This document shows positions 42,338-49,623 of a DNA stretch of 64,000 nucleotides, piece after piece. Location of the stretch: contig NZ_BTPM01000001.1 of assembly GCF_036245475.1 (NCBI RefSeq), positions 310,001 to 374,000 of the forward strand. The letters are read 5' to 3'. This DNA comes from Vibrio sp. 10N. GTDB lineage: Bacteria > Pseudomonadota > Gammaproteobacteria > Enterobacterales > Vibrionaceae. Made by a program: the position numbers and the translations under genes. Within the stretch, counting starts at the first letter, position 1, and each line of letters starts with the position of its first letter. Below the pieces are notes generated by a model, which was given only the letters and a program-made list of their open reading frames with translations, had not been told where the DNA came from and did not search any database.

Positions 42338-42472
42338 ATGGGGTACTCAAGAAATAACCACTCAGTTGAGAGTCATACGTCACAGGGAAAAATGAAAAAG
42401 CAGGTATCGGTTGCTTTGCTGCTGTGTGTTTATATTGGCGTACTAGGCTACCTTTCAACCTTAATAGGTTAG
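42338..42472 (+). CDS. Small membrane protein, 44 residues
   Basis: Unrecognised. Preceded by a near-perfect ribosome binding site (GAGGAGGG, ATG 5 bases later). After a polar N-terminus (MGYSRNNHSVESHTSQGKM) and two Lys, a single hydrophobic helix (VSVALLLCVYIGVLGYLSTL) ends at residue 43. The basic-then-hydrophobic order predicts a tail-anchored or bitopic inner-membrane peptide. It faces the DUF3299 gene convergently and is alone in its unit. No function can be assigned. Confidence 0.65.
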   Translation: MGYSRNNHSVESHTSQGKMKKQVSVALLLCVYIGVLGYLSTLIG

Positions 42473-42505
42473 CCGCCTAGCACGCTTTTGTGATTTAGTA
42501 CTTAC

Positions 42506-43036
42506 TTACCATTCAGCTTCGTCGTAACCATCATCATAATCTTCAATTTCAGTGCCATCGATTAAGTATCCGGTTTGCGCCAGCTCAGAATCGATGGTTT
42601 CGGTTTTAATCGTTCCCACCACATAGATGACATCCCACAAGCGGTGTACAGGCGCACCCTCTTTGAACTTCACATAGATGATTTGATTAGGTGGCGGTGG
42701 TGGCACATGGATACACGCACCGAAGTATGGCACTAACAAAAACTCAGTCACGGCATTTTCATCGCCTTCGAGCGGGATCACAAAGCCAGGGATTTTGACC
42801 TGACTGCCGTTGAGCTCTTGGCGAACGGTGCCGACTTTCGATTGCTCCATTACGCCACCTGAGTGGTCAACGGAAGGCATCCCCATCGCATCAAACTGAT
42901 TGCGCTCTTTCTCTGGAATAAGGTCAATCCAATCGAGTGTTAATACGTCTGAGTCCGCTTCGGCCTGTGCCAATGGCGCTACCAGTACGCTTAGGGATAG
43001 CAATAAGCCACAAAGTAGCGTTTTAAAGATTTTCAT
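42506..43036 (-). CDS. DUF3299 exported protein of the zinc-linked ABC operon
   Basis: 176 residues with a signal peptide (LLCGLLLSLSVLVAPLAQA) and a DUF3299-type core: VKIPGFVIPLEGDENAVTEF and FLLVPYFGACIHVPPPPPNQ, where the single Cys and following His could bind metal. The C-terminus is acidic (EIEDYDDGYDEAEW). Function unknown; as last gene of the operon with the permease, ATPase and ZrgA-type protein it probably helps zinc delivery or acts on the same process. It matches part of the region called zrgABCDE in V. cholerae, but I cannot give the letter. Confidence 0.8.
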   Translation of the reverse strand: MKIFKTLLCGLLLSLSVLVAPLAQAEADSDVLTLDWIDLIPEKERNQFDAMGMPSVDHSGGVMEQSKVGTVRQELNGSQVKIPGFVIPLEGDENAVTEFLLVPYFGACIHVPPPPPNQIIYVKFKEGAPVHRLWDVIYVVGTIKTETIDSELAQTGYLIDGTEIEDYDDGYDEAEW

Positions 43037-43046
43037 CGAAGTCCCA

Positions 43047-44306
43047 CTAAATACGGATGGTCATGCCATCACTTAATGATTGTCTGTACGCACGCAGCGC
43101 AGGGAAAAAGCCAATGATAATACCGGCTAGCTGCACAAACCCAAGTAACATCCATTCGTGTGAACTGATCCCAGACAAGGCGATGTTTATTCCATAGTTT
43201 GCGGTAATCACTGGTGCTGCGACTGCAAGCATCGCATACATGCCACCCACACCGCAAATGATACCTATGGTGGTTAGAACCGTGGCCTCACTAATCAGTA
43301 ATACAAAGACATGGCGCGGTCTTGCGCCCATGGCTCTGAGTATCGCCATCTCTCGACGACGCTCTTGAAGGCTGGTCAATAAACTCGACAACATCCCCAT
43401 AAGGCCGGCGACAACTACAAACACCGAGACAATCAACAGCGCTTGCTCTGCTACGCTCATCATTCCCCAAAGCTCATGCAAGGCAACACCAGGGAGGATT
43501 GCGCTGAGTGGCTCTTGCTTATAGGTGTTTATTTGGCGTTGTAAGGCGAAGGTTTGGATTTTACTTTTCAGTCCAATCATCATCGCCGTAATTTGCTTGG
43601 GATGGAAATCCATTTCGAGCAGTTGCTCTTTACTTGGATTGTTGCCAAGGTTTGCGCCAGACTCCCAGCCAACGTGAATCGCTTCGATGGCTTCGAGTGA
43701 CACGTGAACCGTTTTATCTACTGGTGTGCCCGTAGGTGCTAAGATACCGACCACTTTAAATGGTGTATTTTCATGGCGACTAAAACCTACGTCACTGATG
43801 CCATGAGCAATAACGATCTCTGTACCGATGTCATAGCCAAGCTTCTTAGCGACTTCTGAGCCAATAACCGCTTCAAATAAGCTATCGAACTCTTCTCCTT
43901 TGCTTAGAGATAGATGCTGCTTTTGACCATATTGATAGTGCTCAAAGTAGCTATGATTGGTGCCCATCACTCGAAAGCCGCGATGAGAATCGCCGAGAGA
44001 GATAGGGATCGCCCATTTCACCGCACGATGATTACTAAATTCCTCAAAACTCTTCCAGTCGATGTTGTTGGTTGCATTACCAATACGAAATACTGAGTAG
44101 AGCAATAAGTTCACTTGACCGGAGCGTCCACCCACAATTAAGTCTGTGCCAGAGATCGTGTTAGCAAAGCTGCTTTTGGCTTGAGTTCGAATTCGCTCTA
44201 CGCCCATTAGCAAAATAACGGAAATCGCCACCGTCAGAATGGTGAGTAGTGCCGTGGTTTTACGATTCAGTAGGCTTTTCCACGCCAGCTTTAATGTGAT
44301 GCTCAT
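43047..44306 (-). CDS. FtsX/MacB-type ABC transporter permease
   Basis: 419 residues with the FtsX/LolC/MacB layout: one N-terminal transmembrane helix (about 15-38), a large periplasmic domain (about 40-280), then three helices, the first following ILPGVALHELWGMMSVAEQA. The cytosolic ERRREMAILRAMGARPRHVF coupling helix is typical. Such permeases are mechanotransducers or lipoprotein/small-molecule exporters, not classical importers, which is unusual for a zinc system. Overlaps the ATPase gene by 4 bases. Confidence 0.9.
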   Translation of the reverse strand: MSITLKLAWKSLLNRKTTALLTILTVAISVILLMGVERIRTQAKSSFANTISGTDLIVGGRSGQVNLLLYSVFRIGNATNNIDWKSFEEFSNHRAVKWAIPISLGDSHRGFRVMGTNHSYFEHYQYGQKQHLSLSKGEEFDSLFEAVIGSEVAKKLGYDIGTEIVIAHGISDVGFSRHENTPFKVVGILAPTGTPVDKTVHVSLEAIEAIHVGWESGANLGNNPSKEQLLEMDFHPKQITAMMIGLKSKIQTFALQRQINTYKQEPLSAILPGVALHELWGMMSVAEQALLIVSVFVVVAGLMGMLSSLLTSLQERRREMAILRAMGARPRHVFVLLISEATVLTTIGIICGVGGMYAMLAVAAPVITANYGINIALSGISSHEWMLLGFVQLAGIIIGFFPALRAYRQSLSDGMTIRI

Positions 44307-44992
44307 TGCGGCCTCACTTGATTAATGTCTTGAAGGTTCTCGGTTCGCTTGAATAAAGGTTCAAGTGTGGGATCGTGACTGACAAAAATGAGCGTCGACT
44401 GTGCTCGGTTCGCTTGCTCCATGAGTAGCTCGATAAAGGCTTCGCGGTTGTCGTGATCTAAGGCTGATGTGGGTTCATCTGCAATCAAAAATTCCGGCTG
44501 GCCGATGAGCGCTCTTGCGGCCGCCACCCGTTGTTGCTGACCGATACTCAGTTCTATCACGGGCTTTTGCAGCAAGTTTGATGGCAAACGCAGATGGTCA
44601 AGCAGTCGTTTTGCTTCGTCTGAGAGAGAGCCTGCGACCTTATCTTTACGCAATTGGGAAAACTGGCATGGCAGAGTGACATTATCGATAACCGATAAAT
44701 AGGGGATAAGGTTAAATTGCTGGAAAATATACCCAATGTGATCTGCGCGGAAGCGATCGCGTCTTGAAGCAGACAGAGATGCTAAGTTTTGGTTGAGAGC
44801 GACGATATCACCGCTTGTCGCAGTATTTATGCCCGTCAGTAGACCCAGTAACGTGGATTTACCGCAGCCGCTTGGCCCTTTGAGAAAGAGATGTTCACCT
44901 TGTTCGATGGTGAGAGAGGGTATATCAAGTGTCGGAGATTGGTCAGGTTGCCACTTGAACGTGACGTCTGTGAGTTGGATTACGCTAGCCAT
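44303..44992 (-). CDS. ABC transporter ATP-binding protein, LolD/MacB type
   Basis: 229 residues. Walker A GPSGCGKSTLLGLL (about 39-52), Q-loop in YIFQQFNLIPYLSV, signature LSIGQQQR (Ile where LSGGQ has Gly, an uncommon change), Walker B FLIADEPTSALD and the H-loop SHD. It pairs with the FtsX-type permease downstream. Lies 54 bases after the ZrgA-type gene, within the same operon. Confidence 0.93.
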   Translation of the reverse strand: MASVIQLTDVTFKWQPDQSPTLDIPSLTIEQGEHLFLKGPSGCGKSTLLGLLTGINTATSGDIVALNQNLASLSASRRDRFRADHIGYIFQQFNLIPYLSVIDNVTLPCQFSQLRKDKVAGSLSDEAKRLLDHLRLPSNLLQKPVIELSIGQQQRVAAARALIGQPEFLIADEPTSALDHDNREAFIELLMEQANRAQSTLIFVSHDPTLEPLFKRTENLQDINQVRPQ

Positions 44993-45046
44993 AGTGTCCT
45001 CTGGATATCTCCCTCAAGCCTCTGGCGAGGCCTGAGGGTTGGACGT

Positions 45047-45784
45047 TTAGAATTTAATGGTTGTGTTACCTGAAGTCAGTTCCGTTGCTGATTGTGCACT
45101 ATCCGTTAGCAGGTTAACTGATACTTTCTCAGTTGCAGGGAAGTGTGTAAACCACTGTGTTTCAATTTGAGAGACTTTAGACACGTCTTCGCATGAGAAT
45201 TGGTATTGCGCTGAGAATTCGCCATGGCCACCATGTTTGTCATGGTCATGGTCATGGTCATGGTCGTGACCTTTGTGATCATCATGGTCTTTATGCTCAT
45301 CATGATGGTCGTGACCTTTGTGATCATCATGGTCTTTATGTTCATCGTGATGGTCGTGGCCTTTGTGATCATCATGGTCTTTATGCTCATCGTGATGGTC
45401 GTGACCTTTGTGATCATCATGATCTTTATGCTCATCATGGTGATCATGTTCGTCATGATCGCCGGACTCTAGCGTATTTTCGATATGAGCCTCAACCAGT
45501 TTACAGTTCGCTGCAGCTGGGATGGTAAGAATACTGTTTACATCTTTGAGCTTGGTTTTGGCGTTGGCGATGGCTGTTTTTTCTGCATCGGTTTTAGGAG
45601 CATGCTCAAAGCCAACGACATCAGCACCTGGCGCTGTGATTTCCACTAAAAGATCTTGACCGTCTTGAGCAATGTTAAATTCGACGTGGCCGTGAACATG
45701 GGCATCGTGTTGACGAAATTGGTCTTCAGCGACAGCGAACTGCGATACAACAAGACCAGCTAAGAGTGTCATCTTCAGTTTCAT
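45047..45784 (-). CDS. zrgA: His-rich ZrgA-type (DUF2796) zinc protein
   Basis: 245-residue exported protein, signal peptide cut near residue 19 (MTLLAGLVVSQFAVA). N-terminal DUF2796 half: FRQHDAHVHGHVEFNIAQDG and APGADVVGFEHAPKT, with three His in DAHVHGH as likely ligands. The middle (about 108-182) is dominated by four near-identical 15-residue repeats, HHDEHKDHDDHKGHD, then HDHDHDHDKHGGHGE. The C-terminal part resumes the fold with Cys178-type residues (QFSCEDVSKV). A periplasmic zinc binder feeding the neighbouring ABC genes is the best guess. A Zur-like operator lies upstream. Confidence 0.87.
   Translation of the reverse strand: MKLKMTLLAGLVVSQFAVAEDQFRQHDAHVHGHVEFNIAQDGQDLLVEITAPGADVVGFEHAPKTDAEKTAIANAKTKLKDVNSILTIPAAANCKLVEAHIENTLESGDHDEHDHHDEHKDHDDHKGHDHHDEHKDHDDHKGHDHHDEHKDHDDHKGHDHHDEHKDHDDHKGHDHDHDHDHDKHGGHGEFSAQYQFSCEDVSKVSQIETQWFTHFPATEKVSVNLLTDSAQSATELTSGNTTIKF
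45262..45441. repeat. Four tandem 45-bp repeats inside the zrgA-type gene
   Basis: Units at 45262-45306, 45307-45351, 45352-45396 and 45397-45441 differ at only a few bases. They are a multiple of three, so each adds 15 residues (seven His) without a frameshift. Copy number could vary by slippage. Confidence 0.93.
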
Positions 45785-45901
45785 GATTAATCCTTAATAG
45801 CGAGTAAAAGTACTGAGTACCAATGCGGGTAACGATGCGGTTGAAATAGCCGAGTGCAGAGGTCTCCTGTGAGAACGATGCGATCTGTTCTCGTTTAACT
45901 G

Positions 45902-45926
45902 TTGTTTGTTATGTTATAACAAACAA
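45902..45926. promoter_or_regulatory. Zur-like operator upstream of the zinc operon
   Basis: A perfect 11-bp inverted repeat (TTGTTTGTTAT and ATAACAAACAA) around GTT. Its core TGTTAT-GTT-ATAACA differs from the gamma-proteobacterial Zur core TGTTATA-N-TATAACA by one base. It lies 118 bases before the zrgA-type start, a normal operator distance, and implies repression when zinc is plentiful. Confidence 0.75.
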
Positions 45927-45983
45927 ATATATTTTCCAGAGGAAACAACATTCAGCCTGAGCGTTCTGACCGGAAAACAACAA

Positions 45984-46008
45984 AAAAGGAGCCGCTAGGG
46001 CTCCTTTT
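45984..46008 (-). terminator. Terminator of ytfJ
   Basis: On the minus strand AAAAGGAGCC, a CTAGC loop and GGCTCCTTTTTTG, 20 bases after the ytfJ stop. It keeps ytfJ transcripts out of the zinc operon. Confidence 0.9.
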
Positions 46009-46027
46009 CAGAACATAGAGTGACGGA

Positions 46028-46579
46028 TCACATGTTGTCAGTGACTAGGCTGAGTACTTGTTGAATGTCAGCATCGCTAAGTGCACCTTCTTTTACATAC
46101 AAGATCTTACCTTGTTTATCCTGAACGATAATCGCTGAGCTGTCTTCTTTTAGTTGCCAAGCGTTGGCCACCAAGCCATGTTTGTCTAGTACCATTGAAG
46201 ACCAAGGGAACTCTTTTTTACTGTCTTCAGCGGAAGACTTAACAAAAGAGCTGGTGCCCCACATCGCATCGTCTTGGTTGATCACTGTCGTGGTTTGATA
46301 GCTCTCTTTTGGAAAATCTGCAGCAGTAATTGCCGCCATCAGTGGTGCATTCATTTCTTTTGAGCTGCTGCGGCCAGCGATAGCTTGGATGACACGCACT
46401 TTACCTAGCATGTCATTAGTGCTCCATGCTTGGTAGTCGATCGCGTCGTTGTTTAGGATCAGTTCACCGTGATCACTGACCGATACAGAGCGAGCGTTTC
46501 CACCGACTTGTAGGTTGGTTGCCATAGCAAATGCTGGCACAAGCAGCATCGCGAGAGTTAGGAGAGGCTTTAGTTTCAT
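46028..46579 (-). CDS. ytfJ: YtfJ family periplasmic protein
   Basis: 183-residue exported protein with a thioredoxin-like fold but no CxxC pair. ATG 46579 gives a clean signal peptide (MKLKPLLTLAMLLVPAFAMA) and has a GGAA-type ribosome binding site; the frame extends upstream but that part is not conserved. WGTSSFVKSSAEDSKKEFPW and VAGxx-type strands match YtfJ. Function unknown. Divergent from ytfK, as in E. coli. Confidence 0.87.
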   Translation of the reverse strand: MKLKPLLTLAMLLVPAFAMATNLQVGGNARSVSVSDHGELILNNDAIDYQAWSTNDMLGKVRVIQAIAGRSSSKEMNAPLMAAITAADFPKESYQTTTVINQDDAMWGTSSFVKSSAEDSKKEFPWSSMVLDKHGLVANAWQLKEDSSAIIVQDKQGKILYVKEGALSDADIQQVLSLVTDNM

Positions 46580-46670
46580 TGTAATAGTTTCCGTTACTTT
46601 GTTTTGGGCGGCTACCTTAGGCGAACTCAAGGTTAGCCACAATGTAAATAGTGATGATTTGACCAAGAAT

Positions 46671-46760
46671 TGTCTGTCTCTCAATAAAATCATTTCAAGC
46701 ATAACAGCAATTTATAGTTTGTTGCAAAGTTGTTAACTTTTGTTTGTCTCTCAAAAAATT
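46671..46760. repeat. 70-bp spaced direct repeat upstream of ytfK
   Basis: Two 20-base stretches, at 46671-46690 and 46741-46760, match at 17 of 20 bases (TGTYTGTCTCTCAAWAAA). The second overlaps the -35 region of the ytfK promoter. It may be a duplicated promoter or a pair of binding sites. Confidence 0.5.
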
Positions 46761-46771
46761 TCGCGTATAAT
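46744..46771 (+). promoter_or_regulatory. Sigma-70 promoter of ytfK
   Basis: TTGTCT at 46744-46749, a 16-base spacer and a consensus TATAAT at 46766-46771. Start of transcription near 46778, with a leader of about 80 bases that can pair AATGGC with GCCATT (46799-46829). Confidence 0.75.
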
Positions 46772-46858
46772 TTCATTCGAACGCAAACTATATTGCGAAA
46801 TGGCTCGCAGAAATGTGGGCGCCATTAGATGTACTCAAACGGATATTGAGGTTAGGTT

Positions 46859-47059
46859 ATGCTGCGTAAGTTTACGGTTTATCGTCCGCGTCAAATTGCA
46901 AAGTTTGTAAAGACGCTGTTTAAAGGCCAGTTCTTTATTGCAGGAATTGGGTTGTTTCGTTTTGACAACGGCAAAGTGTTGTTGCCAGAGGTTGAGGATA
47001 AGCAAAAGCTGGTGGCGTTTAGAGAGATAAACGGAGAGATTGCAGCATTAGCGCTGTAA
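46859..47059 (+). CDS. ytfK: DUF1107 protein YtfK
   Basis: 66 residues, similar in length and pattern to E. coli YtfK (68): YRPRQIAKFVKTLFKGQFFI, then IGLFRFDNGKVLLPEVEDKQ. In E. coli YtfK stimulates SpoT to raise (p)ppGpp under phosphate or fatty-acid starvation; the same role is inferred. It lies divergent from ytfJ and convergent with msrA, a conserved neighbourhood. Confidence 0.88.
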   Translation: MLRKFTVYRPRQIAKFVKTLFKGQFFIAGIGLFRFDNGKVLLPEVEDKQKLVAFREINGEIAALAL

Positions 47060-47081
47060 CGAATACCAAATTACGAATGTG

Positions 47082-47112
47082 AAATGCCCTCGCAATTGCG
47101 AGGGCATTTTTG
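47082..47112. terminator. Bidirectional terminator between ytfK and msrA
   Basis: AAATGCCCTCGCA, an ATT loop and TGCGAGGGCATTTTT: perfect stem with A and T runs on either side, between convergent genes. Confidence 0.93.
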
Positions 47113-47118
47113 TTAGCG

Positions 47119-47745
47119 TTAGTTTAACTCTGGTGGAAAGCACACGCCGGTGCCGCCAATACCGCAATAGCCATTTGGATTTTTAGCAAGGTATTGCTGG
47201 TGATAAACCTCGGCAAAATAATACTCACCGAGCGGTGCAATTTCGGTGGTGATCCCCGGCGTGCCTAGTGCTTGCTGGTATTGCTGCTGCGTTTGCTTGG
47301 CTACCTCGGCTTGATGGTCATTGGCGGTATAAATGGCTGAGCGATATTGTGTGCCAATATCATTGCCTTGGCGCATCCCTTGTGTCGGGTCATGTTTTTC
47401 CCAGAAGGCTCGCAAAACAGACGTCAGTGATATCTGGGTGGTATCGAATACCACACGCACCACTTCGGTGTGCCCGGTTAGGCCGCTGCAAACTTCTTCA
47501 TAGGTAGGATTGGGAGTAAAACCACCAGAATATCCTACCGACGTCGATATCACCCCCGGCAATGTCCAAAACAGGCGTTCAGCGCCCCAAAAACAGCCTA
47601 AACCCAAAACAATACTGTCTTGATGCGTCTCGGGAGCGGCGTAAAGATCTGACTGGTTAACAAAGTGTGGCTCCATCGTCGCAATGGCCGTATCTCGGCC
47701 GGGGAGCGCTTGGTCGGGGGAAATCATTTCTTGTTTACGCATCAT
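47119..47745 (-). CDS. msrA: Peptide methionine sulfoxide reductase A
   Basis: Repairs methionine-S-sulfoxide in proteins with thioredoxin as reductant. 208 residues; the catalytic motif [13 protein letters not shown] (Cys about 52) and the resolving region near the C-terminus ([16 protein letters not shown], two Cys) are present, as is the N-terminal extension [11 protein letters not shown] shared with E. coli MsrA. Two adjacent ATGs are possible starts. Located beside tamAB as in E. coli. Confidence 0.95.
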   Translation of the reverse strand: MMRKQEMISPDQALPGRDTAIATMEPHFVNQSDLYAAPETHQDSIVLGLGCFWGAERLFWTLPGVISTSVGYSGGFTPNPTYEEVCSGLTGHTEVVRVVFDTTQISLTSVLRAFWEKHDPTQGMRQGNDIGTQYRSAIYTANDHQAEVAKQTQQQYQQALGTPGITTEIAPLGEYYFAEVYHQQYLAKNPNGYCGIGGTGVCFPPELN

Positions 47746-47907
47746 CAGTTCCTTTTTTAGACTAATATTTCAAATGCACAGCGTCTGAAAAATAAAATAT
47801 TCCGTGGTCATTCATCTGTTTAACGCTTGTCTGAAGACTTCTTAATCAATCAGAGTTATCATTCTACGTAACAACAAAAATAAACGCTCACAGCCTCACA
47901 ATAAAGC

Positions 47908-49623
47908 ATGATAAAGAGACTTTTACCACCGCTATTCTTGACCTTATCGCCAGCACTCGTCTTTGCTGAGGAGAGTGTGTCTTTGGATATTCAGGGGTTA
48001 AGTGGTGCACTTCAAGATAACGTTGATGCTTACGTTTCCGCGATTTCTGAGAACGAATATTCAACCTCACTGCGCTTTCAATCTCGGCTCACTAAAGAAA
48101 TCAATGAAGCGTTGAACGCGCTCGGTTATTACAACGCGGACATCGACTTTGTGGTCAATGAGCAAGGTGATGAATTGATTGTTCAGGTAACACCAGGACC
48201 GCCAACGCGGATTAAGTTGGTTGATGTCGAACTGAGTGGAGAAGCTAAACAGGATGAGGATTTCATGCGCCTTATTCGTATTTCACCGCTCAAAGAAGGT
48301 GACACGCTCAACCACAATCAATATGACAGCTTGAAGTCGGGCATCCGTAACCTAGCGCTGCAAAAGGGCTACTTTGATGGCACTTACACCATGAGTCGCC
48401 TTGAAGTTATTCCCGAACGCAATGAAGCGATTGTCCGGCTCCATTATGACAGTGGTATTCGCTATCAGTTTGGCAAGGCGACGATCACTGGTAGCCAAAT
48501 TGATATTCAGAAAGTGCAATCTTTACAGCCTTATAAGATAGGCGATGACTATCGAGTAGCGAAGGTGGGTGAGCACAACCAAAATCTGTCGAATACGGAA
48601 TGGTTCTCCTCAGTGTTTGTTGAGCCGGACTTATCCGAGGTCGGCAAGGGGCGTGAGTTACCAATGAAAGTGTCGTTGGCGCCTCAGGTACGAAATCAGT
48701 TTGAAACGGGTTTGGGCTACTCCACCGATGTGGGTGCAAAAGTGAAATTTGGCTGGAAAAAACCTTGGCTCAATGAACATGGGCACAGTTTTAAAACCAG
48801 TTTGGATTTATCACTGCCTGAGCAGCAGGTTACCGCGAGTTATAAAATCCCCCTCGATGACGTACTTAAAGATTATTACGTGATTCAGTATGGTCTGAAA
48901 AACGTTAATCGAAGCGATAAAAAGACGTTGGAATCGAACCTGGCGTTTGAGCGTCACTGGGTCTTAGAGAGTGGCTGGCATCGAACCGCTTATCTGCGTT
49001 ATTTGGTCGAGAACTACGAGTTTAATGCTCAAGGGGAGCTCGGACAGTTTGTGCTTCCAGGCATTTCGTATTCACGAGTGGTGTCGCGAGGCGGTGTGCT
49101 GCCGATGAGTGGCAATAAGCAAACCATCATGTTTGAAGTGGGCGATGAACGAGCCATGTCCGAAACGTCAGTATTTAGACTGCGCGGCACCTCAACATGG
49201 ATTTCCAGTATCGGCGAGAATCATCGTGGTCTATTCAAAGTCGATGTGGGCGCCAACATTGCGAGTGACCCATCTAAGCTATCACCATCACTACGATTCT
49301 ATGCGGGTGGTGATAACAGCGTCCGTGGTTACGACTACGAAAGCATCTCTCCTGTCGATGATGCGAACAATAAAACCGGTGGTCAATACCTCGCGACCAG
49401 CTCCCTTGAGTATCAATATCGCCTCACAGGAAACTGGTGGGCGGCGACCTTTTTTGATGTTGGTGACGCGTTTGATGACGACCCTGAGTGGAAACGCGGT
49501 GCCGGCTTTGGGATTCGCTGGGTCTCTCCAGTTGGACCGGTGAAATTCGATTATGCGAAAGGATTAGATACTAAACCGCAAGCCGAATGGCGCATTCACT
49601 TTAGCTTAGGGCCTGAACTATGA
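47908..49623 (+). CDS. tamA: Translocation and assembly module, outer-membrane subunit TamA
   Basis: Omp85-family barrel that works with TamB in outer-membrane assembly and lipid transport. 571 residues: signal peptide (LLPPLFLTLSPALVFA), three POTRA domains (about 25-260; IKLVDVELSGEA, YQFGKATITG), then a 16-strand barrel (about 265-571) with the substrate-recognition motif VRGYDYESI near 471 and a final strand WRIHFSLGPEL. The stop overlaps the tamB start (ATGATG). Confidence 0.95.
   Translation: MIKRLLPPLFLTLSPALVFAEESVSLDIQGLSGALQDNVDAYVSAISENEYSTSLRFQSRLTKEINEALNALGYYNADIDFVVNEQGDELIVQVTPGPPTRIKLVDVELSGEAKQDEDFMRLIRISPLKEGDTLNHNQYDSLKSGIRNLALQKGYFDGTYTMSRLEVIPERNEAIVRLHYDSGIRYQFGKATITGSQIDIQKVQSLQPYKIGDDYRVAKVGEHNQNLSNTEWFSSVFVEPDLSEVGKGRELPMKVSLAPQVRNQFETGLGYSTDVGAKVKFGWKKPWLNEHGHSFKTSLDLSLPEQQVTASYKIPLDDVLKDYYVIQYGLKNVNRSDKKTLESNLAFERHWVLESGWHRTAYLRYLVENYEFNAQGELGQFVLPGISYSRVVSRGGVLPMSGNKQTIMFEVGDERAMSETSVFRLRGTSTWISSIGENHRGLFKVDVGANIASDPSKLSPSLRFYAGGDNSVRGYDYESISPVDDANNKTGGQYLATSSLEYQYRLTGNWWAATFFDVGDAFDDDPEWKRGAGFGIRWVSPVGPVKFDYAKGLDTKPQAEWRIHFSLGPEL

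Noticed and set aside
45262..45441. CRISPR-like look of evenly spaced repeats
   Set aside because: The units are contiguous with no spacers, and they are coding; this is a protein tandem repeat.
45193..45528. Open frames on the plus strand across the zrgA-type repeats, coding His/Asp-rich proteins
   Set aside because: They are mirror frames of the repeated CAT/GAT codons of the minus-strand gene, with no ribosome binding site.
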